64,000 bases of DNA from Hippophae tibetana (GCA_037013495.1 CM072803.1:12976001-13040000), one strand, 5' to 3'; counted from the first letter of the stretch, positions 11,110 through 23,119 are shown. A program made the numbers and translations. The notes: generated from the sequence alone by a model not told the origin.

Positions 11110-11975
11110 CCCTCGTTGGTTTCTTGAAAAATAACAAAGATTTGTTCGCTTGGAAACTTGAGGACATGCCTGATATAGACTCAGATATCATCTCCCAAGA
11201 GTTATGCTTAGATCATAGAAGAAAGGACGTTCTGTTACACCAAGATTCCATTCGGTTTAAAAAATGCCGGTGCTACTTATCAAAGAATGATGAATAAGAT
11301 GTTCCAAAACCAAATAGGCCAAAACATGGAGGTGTACGTCGATGACATGCTGGATAAAACTAAATGTGCTAAATACCATGTTAAAAACCTCCAAGAATTC
11401 TTTGATATAATTCAGAATTATAAAATGTGTCTCAATCCAAAAAAATGTGTGTTTGGCGTAGCCTCAGGGAAGTTTTTGGGGTACTTAGTCATGTCAAGGG
11501 GTATCGAAGCCAATCCAGATAAAATTTTGGCCTTAGTCAAAATGAAATCCCCAAGGTGTCTTCAAGAAGTCCAACAATTGAACTGGCGTATTACAACATT
11601 AAGTCGTTTCATTTCTAAGTGCACCAAAAAGTGCCTACCGTTCTTTCGGCTGCTCAAAAAGAACACGGAGTACCTATGGGATACCGAGTACGAACAAGCT
11701 TTCCAATACATTAAAGATTACTTGGTAAGAGCACATTTTTTAGTTAGTCCTATGATGGGTGAAGAGCATAAGGTAGTGGTCCTTACTTCCTATCCCTTGA
11801 AAAACATTTTGGGCAAACCTGATTTATCTGGCCATCTTTCCCAAATAGCTATTGAGTTGAGCGAATTTGAAATACATTATAAACCTTTGGCCGCTATCAA
11901 AGGACAAGCCCTAGCAGATTGTATCGTGGAATGGACGAATGAGAATACTCAAAAATGCAATTCAATACATGAGAT
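11110..11975 (+). pseudogene. Reverse transcriptase and RNase H of the Tat element, with internal deletions
   Basis: A pre-RT segment (FLKNNKDLFAWKLEDMPDID, 11123-11182) is followed after only about 50 bp by GLKNAGATYQRMMNKMF (near 11256-11306, in a shifted frame). The fingers and first half of the palm, including the first catalytic Asp, are therefore deleted. The YVDD box is intact (near 11335), followed by the thumb motif KFLGYLVMSRGIEANPDKI. The RNase H is also shortened: the text jumps from SPMMGEEH to KVVVLTSYPLKNIL near 11760, removing most of its catalytic core. It ends with IKGQALADCIVEW. The RT could not work. Confidence 0.8.
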
Positions 11976-12024
11976 AGGGTCAACCCTCATAGCAAAAACA
12001 TCATCCCTTAAAGCAGAGCTATGA

Positions 12025-12621
12025 AAGGTATACGTGGATGGCGCAAGAAATTCACGTGGAACAGGAGTTGGAATAGTGATATTTACCCTGATGAGAGCTT
12101 TAATAGAGCAATGCCTTCGGATCACCTTTCAAGCAACTAACAATGTCGTGGAATATGAAGCCTTACTTTTGGCGTTGCAACAATTAATAGCCATTGGAGC
12201 TAAGAAGGTGTTAATTCATAACGATTCGCGGCTAGTAGTAAACCAAGTCAATGAAGATTTTGAAGCTAATGAGGAGAGAATGAAACTCTATATACAAGAG
12301 GTGAATAAAGCAAAGGTTGCATTTGAAACTTTTCAGATCAAACATATACCACAAGGAGAAAACGCCCACACTGATTCCTTAGCCATGTTGGCATCGGTGG
12401 TAAACTCAGATTTAAATAGAGTCATCCCAGTCTCTTGTTTATCAAGACCTAGTGTTACCCCAAGTGAAGTAAAACTTCAAACGCAAACAAACATCATACA
12501 CAATATTCATGATTCTTGGTTGATGCCATATACAGAATATCTTATCAACGGTACTCTCCTTGAAGACAAACACTTAGCTCGTAAGCTCATGACAAAAGCA
12601 TGGAGTTATACCGCCATTTAG
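12025..12621 (+). pseudogene. Archaeal-type RNase H (aRNH) domain of the Tat element
   Basis: After a TGA at 12022 the frame continues with KVYVDGARNSRGTGVGIV, NVVEYEALLLALQQL, VLIHNDSRLVVNQV and, later, HTDSLAMLA. These hold the four acidic active-site positions (D, E, D, D) of the second, archaeal-like RNase H found in Tat-lineage pol. This is one of the best preserved parts of the element. Its presence between the normal RNase H and integrase is the main reason for the lineage call. Confidence 0.8.
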
Positions 12622-13409
12622 GGAGTTTTATATAGGAAGAATCATGGTGGCCAATGGCTAAAATGCTTACCTGTAGTTAAGGCTCGGATAGTCTTAAGTG
12701 ATCTATATGATGGCCAGTGTGAAGCTCACTCTGGAGGAAGAACACTTCCCAAAGGATTATTCGATAGGGTTATTATTGGCCTACGCTTCTTAAAGATTGT
12801 ATCTTTTATGTCAAAAGGTGCGATAAATGCCAGCAACATGCCAATATGCCACACCATCTGGGCGCTGATCTAAGATCTATTATCAGCCCCTGGCTATTTC
12901 AGAAATAGGGTTTGGACATTGTGGGACCATTACCCATCACTTCAGGTCAAAGAAATTTTCTCATCGTCGCAACTGATTATCTTACTAAATGGATAGAGGT
13001 GGAACATTTAGCTTGAATCTAAGAATTTGATGTGGAGAGATTCATATGGAATAACATTTTATGTAGATATGGCCTACCTCGTGAACTGGTTACCGATAAT
13101 GGTAGACAATTCACCGGACAAAAAATCATATCTTTCTACGACAATAAAGGTATCAAATTATCTCATTCCACCCCTTACCGCCCACAAGCAAATGGTCAAG
13201 TTGAATTATCTAATAAGACCCTCATTAATATACTACGAAAACATTTAGAAGGGTTAAAATATAATGGGTTGATGTGTTTCCTGGTGCCCTTTTTTCTCTC
13301 ATTTACGGCACTGAAGCAATCATACCCCTTAATATACAAGAACCCACCCTTCGATCTAATATCGATCATAAAGAAAATGATTACTTACGATGAGAAGACT
13401 TATTATTAG
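12622..13409 (+). pseudogene. Integrase of the Tat element, broken
   Basis: The zinc-binding N-terminus is recognisable across frames (CEAHSGGRT near 12720 with the second His lost, then RCDKCQQHAN near 12820). The core follows: LDIVGPLPITSGQ with the first catalytic Asp (near 12915), ELVTDNGRQFTG with the second (about 13090), and HSTPYRPQANGQVELSNKT with the Glu (about 13165-13220). At least four frame changes are needed to read it. It would have inserted the cDNA; it is dead. Confidence 0.7.
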
Positions 13410-13776
13410 CTGAAAAAAATGAGAAGAGGCTTTAATAAGACTCAAATCTTAAAAAAGAACACTCCAAAAGACGTATAACAAATTCGTCAAGCACAAGAGC
13501 TTCAGTATTGGAGAATGGGTCTTATGAAGAGCACTGAGCAACAAAGTTGAAACTAATGTAGACAAATTTTCCACCACATGGGAAGGTCTGTATCAAATAT
13601 ATGATATCATGTCAGCAAGCTCTACTTGATAGAGTATGATGGCATAAATGAAGGTTTGAACTAGAATGGAGAACTTCTTAAAAATATTACATGTAAATGC
13701 TTTATACATAATAAATACTTATATATGAGAGATAAAAATATCTTCTAATCAGTTATCGATGGCAAGGTTAAATTAT

Positions 13777-14150
13777 GATTGGAAGTGGAGTCCCCTGACC
13801 CCCCACTCGAGATGCAAAATATGCTTACAAGAATGTAATCACGCTTTTGGCGTCTTATTTCGTGCCCCCAAGTTGGGAAAAGTCATTTGACCTTCTCGCT
13901 TGAGATGCAAGACATGTCTCATCGCTTCATGATTGGAGGTGGAGTCCCCTGACCCCCTCACTTGACATGTGGGTTTATTATGCCTCGTGATTAGAGGTGG
14001 AGTCCCTTGAACCCCCACTCGAGATGAGAGATACATCCTATGCCTCGTGATTGGAGGTGGAGTCCCCTAACCCCCCACTCGAGATGCGAAATATGCTCGT
14101 AAGAACACAATCATGCTTTGGGTGTCTTATTTTGTGCCCCCAAGTTGGGA
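13777..14150 (+). repeat. Tandem repeats in the Tat 3' region (58-60 bp units within a 272-bp period)
   Basis: Four copies of a GC-richer unit beginning GATTGGAGGTGGAGTCCC start at 13777, 13931, 13989 and 14049. Each is followed by CCCCACTCGAGATG or a variant. A second shared block, CGTCTTATTTCGTGCCCCCA, ends the first copy (near 13875) and recurs after the last (near 14150), so the whole block has a 272-bp higher period. Tandem repeats just after integrase are a known habit of Tat/Ogre elements. Confidence 0.8.
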
Positions 14151-15640
14151 CTACAAGTTTACCAAATCAAGTTCATATGATATCATAGATTGTTTTTAAA
14201 AATTATTACAAATTATTACTAACACAATTACAAAGAAACCTCAAGTTTGTTTCTTATCAAGTGCCCTATATTTCCAATATTCCACTAATTTGTGCAATCT
14301 GTCCCTTTCTTCTTTATATTTTTCCTGTTCAATATGTGCTAATTTCAAGTCTTCACGAGATTATGCTAAATCTTGTATCAAGACTTTACATCGCGCTTTC
14401 CACACGCATAACTCTTGATTCAAGCATTCATTCGCTTCTCGACACATTTTAGCTTCTTTTTTTGCGTCTTTCGCCATAGCTATGACCTACACAAAAAAAG
14501 ACTTAATATATTAATAAATATATATCGCAGAATAAGTAAGTCCATTTTGTTGTGCACTATCGCGTCTCACTTACATCAAACATACTTCTCGCTATCATAT
14601 GCCACATTGATCCTCCCTCTCTCTTATAGACTATGTAGATGGATGGATGATTTTCGGGCACTCCAAAATGATGATATAATTATTCTTGCGCATGAGGTGT
14701 GTTAAATATGCCATCCTTGAAGAGGTTCTTCACACCATTTGTCTGACCTCTCTCTTTTATGGGAGGATATATACTTGGTAATGGCTTAATATCCTCCCTT
14801 AACGGGGAAACCTCATTCAGAGATGATTTCTCAATACATGACTTACTCATGAATATGTTGATGACCTAGCAATAGTAGGGTGCTTTTCATTCATTTCCCC
14901 ATTCGTGACCTTGGGAGGGGTTTGATTAACCTCCTCGCTATGAGTAGGCGAAATAGCTCGTTCTCCCGCATTAGGTAAAACTAGCATCGTGACTAAGGTT
15001 GGGCTTATCTTTTCTCCCTGAGTAGAAACAACTCATTCCCCTATCATGGGGAGTACTCTTCCATATGGTAATGATCCCATTTCAAACAAATTGAACAAAT
15101 TTACTTTACTACAATCTATTAAGTTAAACGAATTGCGATTACTTCTTGAAATTTATTAGGTCGCTCAGTAATAATATATCAAGTCAACACGACCTCAAAT
15201 TCTCCAAATTATGTATGCTATACTAATAACAAAAGAAACTTCAATCCAAGCAAAAATTAGAGATTTCAATCCAAGCCAAATATATAGAGATACGTAGAAA
15301 TAAATGCAACATTCAAAATTAATTTCAAGTCCCAAAAATTTCATTTACATTTGACTTTTACAAAAATAAATTCCTCCATCAAGGAGTAGCATCTTTCACT
15401 ACCACCCCATCAAGTTGACGACTCAAGGTGGTCCCTATATCTCGAGGTGAACCTTGCGTAGTAGCTCTAGCTGTTTTGGGCTTATTGCTTTGAAAAGCTC
15501 GCATCAATGTCAGGGTATGGCGCAATTAAACCTAGCTTTTCATCATGAAGTTTGCGGTTGTTTACTACAAATATCGCACCACTATGATAGGCTTTAGTAC
15601 ATTCTTCTCTTAAGGTATCTACCATTGTAGATAACGAGCT
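14151..15640. other. Tat 3' non-coding region
   Basis: No convincing gene is seen. Stretches of moderate GC content occur near 14700-15000 and 15380-15640. On the minus strand the latter runs on from the antisense gene and may be its downstream coding remnant or 3' end. The forward frames at 14261-14705 show no known motif. Confidence 0.4.
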
Positions 15641-17596
15641 GACCTAAATTGACACGGTATAAATTTGCTCTTGAAGCACGATGTTCTTTTCATTGGCCTC
15701 TTTTATGAGTTTTTCGAAGTGCTTAGCAGCTTCACCCTTCTCAAAACAGTAAGTGTCCGCTTTTCTTAGCTTCTCTACTTTATCAATCACCTCATTTTCC
15801 AAATTCAAATTTTTCATATCCTTTTCGGCAATCAAGACATCTTTGTCTTTTACCGACCTCTCATATTTGGATATCTGTAACCGGCTAGCTTGGACCTCGC
15901 GTTTATAACCCCAAAGTGATAGCTCAGCTTCCCTCGCCAAACACACCGCCTGCGAACAAAATAAGTTAAAAACAAAACAAATGAAATTTTTTCTAAAGGT
16001 TATGGAACGAGAAATTAATAATCTTATCCCCCTCTAGAAGGAAATCTGCAATCAATTCCCCATGGGTTCCCCCTTCGCTCTTCTTGGCTACTCTTACCTG
16101 CGCCCTTTTCCACTTCTATTCCAAAATGATGGAATAGATCTCTCTTAAGATATGTTCCAAAATAGGTAACTAGGGTCTCTAAAACAACGACATCCTTCAG
16201 GACGACCTCATCAAACTCAAAGTTGTCCATATCCATCGCCTCCATTCTCGGGGTATAATCCCCAATTTTCCTCTTTTTTGAAACTTTTGGATTGCGAGGT
16301 GAGAATGAGCTCAGATTACCTAAGGTAGTTGGCGAAATTATAACTTTGGGGGTAGCATCGACCTCTAAGTCCGCAAAAAAATCATCTCCAAAGGGTGACG
16401 TGGTCATGCGCTCCTGGCAAGGATAAGTGGGAGCCAACTCTTGCACACCGGAAGTGTTAATTAGATCTCCTAAATCAACATGTGAGTAGTCTATCCCTGC
16501 AAAATATTAAACACATTAATAATTTCGCCAACAACAAACTAAATATATACATAAGCTCACAACATAAAAATAAAATAAAAAAATGACCTTGATACTCGCC
16601 TGTGTAACCTCGCTATACCCCAAACTTCTTTAAGCAAGCTATGGTTAGGATATTGCGATAAATTTCATTCGAGGTATTTTACAACTCAACTCGCCTCATT
16701 TTCTATTTACCACTTATATCCACTTTATTGATGAGCTCGCTAATCTGAGGTTATGAAATATTAAAATTAGGGTTCCAAGTGTATCGAATGGGGAAATTCA
16801 CCCTAAATATCCCCTGTAATGTAAAAATATTTGTTTTTCCAACCAGAGGTGTTGTTTGGGAGTTTACGGTGCAACCCATGGCCGATAACGTAGGATATGT
16901 ATGCCCTCCCTTTGTCTAACCCATTTCTTTTTAAACAATATAAACACCTTAGTTTATCATCTTCGAGGTCTATCCCATGTTCTCCAACCACCATGGAGAG
17001 ACATTAAAGTGTTCGCCACCCGTTTGGATTTATTTGAGCAAAATTAATGTCAAAAGTGCTCAATGCACGGGCCACTACTTTGGGAAAGTGACAATGGAGA
17101 CCTATTTTAAAGGCTGCTAGATGTATCACTTACCACCCCAGTAGAGGGTCATCGACATCACATAAATGGGAAGGCACTAGCATTAGCCTCACACGGGCTA
17201 TAATGTCGTATTTTTGTCTAATTTCTTCTAACTCTTTAACTGTCAAAACGTTAGGCATAGTTTCAATTTGGTGTTGTCTTTGGTTTTGTGTGTAGGTTCT
17301 CCCTTGTTTTCCCTTTTCTTTTTTGGGCAGGGTACTTTAGTGGATGTTGACACAGGAGTCCTGATAACAGGAATTGAACCCCATGACAATGAGGTAGACA
17401 CCGCTTTGGACTCTGAGGAAGCAAGAAGAGCGAGAATCTCTTCCTTAACAGTCCTCAAAGTAGGCCTATTGTCACTACTCCCTGTTGTTTCAAGTCGTTT
17501 GGTTTGTAACGACCTTTAAGGGATACGATTGGGAGATACCTTTTTGGTGAGATCTTCCTCTGAAGACCTACTTGTTTCTTTTCCTTTATTCGACAT
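15640..17596 (-). pseudogene. Antisense gene of the Tat element: gypsy-type transposon domain plus coiled coil, broken
   Basis: The frame starts at ATG 17596 on the strand opposite to gag-pol (MSNKGKETSRSSEEDLTKK) and runs through several frames down to about 15640. The middle part (about 17220-16700) matches the plant 'putative gypsy type transposon' domain (Pfam Transposase_28 type). It shows FKIGLHCHFPKVVARALS, INPNGWRTL and GWKNKYFYITGDI in that order. A Lys/Arg-rich linker with a likely nuclear signal (SKKRKIGD near 16265) follows, then a heptad-rich coiled coil (15946-15644). Such antisense genes are known from Tat-lineage elements, but their function is unknown. At least four stops or shifts are present, and the start lies only about 450 bp from the 3' LTR. 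Confidence 0.65.
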
Positions 17597-17600
17597 TTAA

Positions 17601-17623
17601 ATATATATATATATATATATATA
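17601..17623. repeat. (AT)n microsatellite
   Basis: About eleven AT units lie just upstream of the antisense gene's start codon, where they could serve as an AT-rich core promoter for it. The effect is inferred only from position. Confidence 0.7.
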
Positions 17624-18050
17624 AGGGGAGTAAATAATTACCTAATTAAAAAGGATGTCAAGTCAAGAAGTGAAGATATAACATCGACTTGAATTCTAAT
17701 AAATTTTGTTAAATAAACGAACTGAAATAAGTATCAAGTAACTTTGAAACGACCTTATAAAGAAATAATGCGACCTTTGAGTAATCAACGGGTTGAAATT
17801 CTCTAGATAAAATTACTATGTTAACAACAAGTAAAAGTAAAAGTAAAATTATTCTACTATTTATAAAGAGAAAATAAGAAGTTGAAAGGTCTCAAGAAAA
17901 ATAAAGATAATAAATAATAAATGTCTTCGCAAATAGAATATACATCATTTGAGTTGCCGTTATGTAAACATGTTATCTATCAGTTAGGAATTTCTTATAC
18001 GACTAGATTATTCCCTTGACTTTTCAAAATCAAGAGAATAAGTGAGTTAA
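17624..18050. other. Spacer between the antisense gene and the 3' LTR
   Basis: AT-rich with no reading frame. A purine-rich stretch directly before the LTR (ATCAAGAGAATAAGTGAG near 18031-18047) is a possible polypurine tract, but a weak one. Confidence 0.4.
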
Positions 18051-18540
18051 TGTTTGGTATTAAATATGTAACAGATATATGACTTAATAAATACAGGTAC
18101 CCCGTTAGGGAATAACGAGAACATAGGGTTGGCTTGACAAATGTCCTGGACCCAACGAGCTAGATAAATTGTATAAACCAATCAATAAAAGCACCTCGTT
18201 ATCAAATTGTGGGGTCTTAAATGTCAAGACCTAGTAAAATTATGATATCTTAACGTGATCACGATCATTCCTCTCCACAAACGACCTGTATATAATAACA
18301 TTCCTTTATTTGTGTAATGTTTATAGTGATCTGATTTTTGTTTAAATTAATTAGTGTGTAATTTTATTACATATGTAATTGTGTATATATATCGTTTAAT
18401 ACGTACTTTGTCACATACGTAAGATACTATACATATATATACCTTTTAAATAAGGAGAACAAAAAATCTATTTATTTGTCTATATTTTATATTTTTAACT
18501 AAAAATCATTAAAATCTAATAATTAGATTCTTTAGAAAGA
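18051..18540 (+). repeat. 3' LTR of the Tat element
   Basis: It starts TGTTTGGTATTAAATATG, like the 5' LTR. It carries an additional segment (about 18140-18205, containing GACCCAACGAGCTAGATAAA) missing from the 5' LTR. Similarity continues to about 18540, but the CCAAACA end is not preserved, so the right boundary is approximate. Confidence 0.75.
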
Positions 18541-18675
18541 GTTACCGTTAACTTTCTTATAATACTGTACGACCGTGGTTGAATACTTGAATTATGAGAA
18601 ATATTATTCAATTTTTAATTTTTAATTTCGAATATGTTTCTACGTAATATCACAAGTAAAGAGGATATGAGTGGT

Positions 18676-18981
18676 AAGCCGTTAGCTCGTCTTCCCTAAC
18701 CAGACCATCGGCTTGTCTTCCTCAACCAGATCGTTAGCTCATCTTCCCCAGTCAAGCCGTCAGCTCATCTTCCTTATCTCGTCTTCCTAATCAGGCCATC
18801 GGCTTATCTTTCTTATCAAACCTTCAGCTCATTTTTCCAACCAAGTCATGCTTGCCTTCCATAACTAGGTTGTCAACTCGTCTTCCTCATCAGGCCGTCA
18901 GCTCGTCTTCCCCATCCAAGCCGTCAGCTCACCATCTCGTCTTTCCCGTCAGGCCATCAGCTCACATTCCTTGTCAGATCG
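18676..18981. repeat. Tandem array of a degenerate 24-29 bp unit, about 12 copies
   Basis: The unit is close to GCCGTCAGCTCGTCTTCC followed by a short variable TCATCAG-like end. It is much richer in GC than its surroundings. Units differ from one another by several substitutions and two hold small insertions. There are no unique spacers, so this is a minisatellite, not a CRISPR array. It lies between the Tat 3' LTR and the solo LTR. Confidence 0.85.
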
Positions 18982-19076
18982 TTTATTTTGAATAAGTTAC
19001 TAAAATACCCTTAGGTCAACCAAGGTAGTCAACACTATGCATAGTCTACCATCCATACATACGCGACCTTGACAGT

Positions 19077-19146
19077 TCGCGTGAAACGATTTTCAGATGT
19101 CAATCATATCAGGTCGCGTGAAACGATTTTCAGATGTCAATCATAT
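19077..19146. repeat. 37-bp tandem duplication
   Basis: Two copies (19077-19109 and 19114-19146) are identical over 33 bp beginning TCGCGTGAAACGATTTTCAG, with a 37-bp period. The preserved identity suggests a recent local duplication. Confidence 0.85.
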
Positions 19147-19273
19147 TATGACACGTGAATGTATTTCTACCTATATTTATCCAAACTTTCTCTATTTTGG
19201 AGCTCTAAAATCTAATACACAAATCATATTATACAAATTACTCTATAAACAAAATCATATATTGAAACCATAA

Positions 19274-19763
19274 TGTTTGTTATTATATATATATGATAAA
19301 TACATGATTTAGTAAATTATGATGCATTACTACTATATATTGAAGTGATCAAAAATCAAGACATAATAAGCCTAAAAAGTATGTATCCTATCAAATTATG
19401 TTACCTCGTTACTATATAACGAGATAATGAAAAATAAGGTATGATGAGTTTAAAGATTTACATCATAGAACGATCTCAACATCCCAATATCATCCTAACA
19501 AACTAGATAATTAATTTAAAAATCTCCGACTTATTTATATAAATATTTGTGACGATATAATTAATATAAATTATATTGTATATATTTTATCATATATTCT
19601 GGTTGTTGAGCTCTTATCTTTTTAACCCATACACATACTTAGGTTATATATATATATATTTATATTTTTAATGAGTAGAATATATGATGTGTTTATATAT
19701 TAATTTTTTTTATTTCTTACTAGAATTACTAGAATTCTTAATAGATAGAATTTTAACCAAACA
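19274..19763 (+). repeat. Solo LTR related to the Tat element
   Basis: It begins TGTTTGTTATT, ends CCAAACA, and is flanked by a perfect 5-bp target duplication CATAA (19269-19273 and 19764-19768). The start (TGTTTGTTATT...GATAAATACATG) and the part near its end (ATGAGTAGAATATATGAT) resemble the Tat LTRs, and its 490-bp length equals that of the 3' LTR. The middle is strongly diverged. It is what remains after recombination between two LTRs of an earlier insertion. Confidence 0.75.
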
Positions 19764-19768
19764 CATAA

Positions 19769-22700
19769 TAATAACTATTTGATCTTAAAAAGTTTTTAAA
19801 ATGTATATTTTATTTCCTATTATTTTATATTTCTATAATATATGTCTCGTTTAAGTTTAACCTTAGATTATAATAACTATGGTGGGTGAACATTTATTTT
19901 AAAAATTTGGGCATTATACATCAAATTCAAATTTGTTTAAATAGCATGTACTCTTCAAATTAATGTCACACTTGTATGTTCCTGGGCATGTCAATTATTA
20001 AACGAGACAAATAATTTATTTTATAAATATTATACTTAAAAATTTATTTATTAAAAATTAAGATGAAATACGTGCCCGTTTCTAACTAGTGAATACATTT
20101 GTTGTATATGTGAAATACTAATATTACTTATTTTTTATATCCTATTATGTATTTTAATTATTTTTGAAATTAAAAAATATATAATTTTTTACTTAGTATT
20201 CACACGTGATAAAATTCAAGTTGTATAAGTAACAAATACGTATAAATTTATATTCCTAACACGAAACTTTTTACCTTATATTATTCACTTTGTAAAACAA
20301 AATCTATTCTAAGTAAATTTTCTTCAAAATTCAAGAGATAAAAATTAATAAAAGTTAATTTAACAGCAAAATAAACTAAACTCTATTTTGTTCCTAAGCT
20401 TAAAATGAAAAGAAAAGTTATGCTCCTCATAAAGTTTTCATATATCTTCGACTATAACATGCAAAATATCCATCATTCCTTAAAATTAAAGACATAATCT
20501 TACGTGAATCTGATTCAAAAATGACATATCAGTTAATATAATTATAATATCTTATTAAAATATTAATAAATTTTATACAATTTAATCATAATTAATATAC
20601 CCTTTAACCTTTTATCCATATTTGTTGCTTTTAAATGCTTATAAATAATTATTGGAAAAAGTTCAAAGGGCCGGTAGATCCGCCTGCATGGAGGCACATG
20701 CATTAGCATAAGTCATTATTTGCCAAGAATACAAACCACATATTTAATGATGGTATGTGTAATCATAATAAATATTAATTACACGTAATCTTTACACTTT
20801 TTTAATCATATTTTTTTATGTTACATTTATTATTATCTAAAAAATATTGATTTTTTAAATTTTAAAATAATTAAAACACATATCATAATATAAAAAATTA
20901 TATGTAAATTTATATATTAATATTTATCTAACTTATAAATCACTGTCCAATGCGATATTTAGTTCACACGAAAAATATGAAAATCATACAATATTCTACC
21001 ATTTTTACACATATTTTTCATTTAAAATTAAAAAAAGTATGATATATATATATATATATATTGTGTTTTGAACACTTTAAATGATTGGCTTATTCCAAAG
21101 GTGAATAATTCTAACCAATAAATGAATCATAACAATTATAAAAGAATTTAAATTAATGATATAATTATTATCATAATTTAAAATTTAAAATTAATTAATA
21201 ATTTTTAAAATTAAAACTAAAATAAATTAACACAAAAAACATATATTTGTAAAAGAATAATAACAATCATAAATAATTAATTTTATTCATCGGTCAATAT
21301 CATTAGTATTGAATCCAACCCTAATTTAAATATTACATATATAATTAATTTTATTAAGTTATCTTAATAAAATTTTTATTTTTGAAACATAAAATATTAA
21401 TATTAAAATAATTTAATAATTTAATATTTTTAAAAACAAAAATATTCCTTTTTTAAAATGATTTGAATGTAAAGATACGGTTTTTTTTTATAGAAATATG
21501 CTGTTCAAACGTGAGAATTTGTGTTTTTGTATGAACGAGTAAACAATAATTATTGTATTAGTTTTTGATCGATAATCTTTAAGAATTGTCCTTAAAAAAT
21601 GGTTTATATAAAGAAAAATGTTGTTTTTTTCTGAATTGATTTTTAATTGTATTTTTTATTAATATATTATTTATATTCATGTATTAAATAAACCTCATAT
21701 ACAAAAACAATTCAAATATATAGCTGTACTCAGTTCTACTTATGAAGTACTTTCCGAATCTTTTAGCTTAGCTTAAACGCAACGCATTCATCATTCTTAT
21801 TAGTCATCAACATTACGAAAAATGACTTGACCAAAGTGCCAGCCATATAAATTTAAAATATGATAATGAAAGAAAATTTATTTTTCATTAAAATATAAAA
21901 TACATTCTAACAAAATTATTATACAAATAAAAAATTTATAAATTACAATTATCATATCTTACTTTACAAATTTAAATTCTTATTATTTTTTATTATTATA
22001 AAAGTAAATTCTTTTAAGATATCTCTAAAATTAATTTTAACAATTATTTTAAATTTATTAATTTTTACGGCTAATTAAATAAGTAACAAACTTTTTGTAG
22101 TAATTGATAAAAAAATAGTAAATATTATTTATATTAATAATATTTTTTAAATAAAATAATAGTTATAATAATATGAATAATCATTAATACCTACATGTGT
22201 GTTTGTATTTTTTTCTAATATTTTAAAATTATTAAATAATATATAAGGGACTTATAACAATCCATCTAAATTCCACAATTACTAATTTATGTACGTCAAA
22301 TAGCTTATAACAATCCATATAATATGATTATTTAATTAAAAAAATCGCTTATGCAAAGTTTACATAATATAAAATGAATTCAATAACCAATTTATGTTAA
22401 ATATAGTTTGTTTTATCTAATTTTGTTTTTGCTAAAAATATTTTATCGAATTTTCACCCTTAATGATTATCAAAAACGAAGAAAGTAGTTACTTGACAAT
22501 GAATGATCAATTGAACTTTACAATTGATTCCACATTTTGTTTTTAATTCAATTCATAATTAAGATTGAAAATTGGAGCTCTTTAAAACACTGGTCTTTCC
22601 TGCCTCATCTAAGAGAAAATCTCGTGCATAACTAGAGTTATATATAACACTGTTATGAAATCTCCAAAATGCATTAAAATATTAAATATGGTGTAAAATT

Positions 22701-23119
22701 TAAACTATTTATTGCACCAATATTATTCACATGCTGACATATATAATAAATTTAAATTAAATATATAATAAAAAATTACTAAATATAACTTTTAATGTAA
22801 TATTAGGTACAATCTTTTATATAATAGATATAATATTCTATTTTATAAAGAACATACTTTTTATTATAATTTTTGGTGCTGTGAGATGAGTAAAATTTGA
22901 TACAATTTTGGTACAAAATTTGGTATAAAATGATGCCAAGGGTTGAAGGTCTTACTCGTTATTTATTGTTACATAATTGAGCAAGGGCTTCCTACTAATT
23001 ATATGATAATATATGGTAAAATAGATAGTTATATTTCACTATAAAATAACATAAAAAAATGATCCAAAATCTTGAGTAAGTGCTTTACAACACGTTGAAA
23101 TCATAGAATAAGAAGAAAC
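19769..23119. other. Long AT-rich intergenic stretch, no gene seen
   Basis: About 3.3 kb with no reading frame over 60 codons and no recognisable domain. It contains short AT microsatellites (for example 21040-21060). It probably consists of decayed transposons that can no longer be recognised by eye. Confidence 0.5.

Larger units (their letters stand above)
8205..18540 (+). mobile_element. Ty3/gypsy retrotransposon, Tat lineage (Retand/Grande-like), decayed
   Basis: The element has LTRs at 8205-8632 and 18051-about 18540, a TGGCGCC primer-binding site, gag-protease-RT-RNase H-integrase in plus orientation, an additional archaeal-type RNase H domain between RNase H and integrase, a tandem-repeat block after integrase and an antisense gene before the 3' LTR. 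The second RNase H plus a long 3' region with an antisense gene is the hallmark of Tat-lineage elements of about 10-12 kb, which fits the 10.3 kb here. All genes carry stops, frameshifts and internal deletions. The LTRs differ by many substitutions and by an indel of about 60-90 bp, so the insertion is old. No clean target duplication was found. Confidence 0.85.

Noticed and set aside
18676..18981. Repeat array considered as a CRISPR array
   Set aside because: Units are degenerate and contiguous with no unique spacers, and the DNA is plant nuclear.
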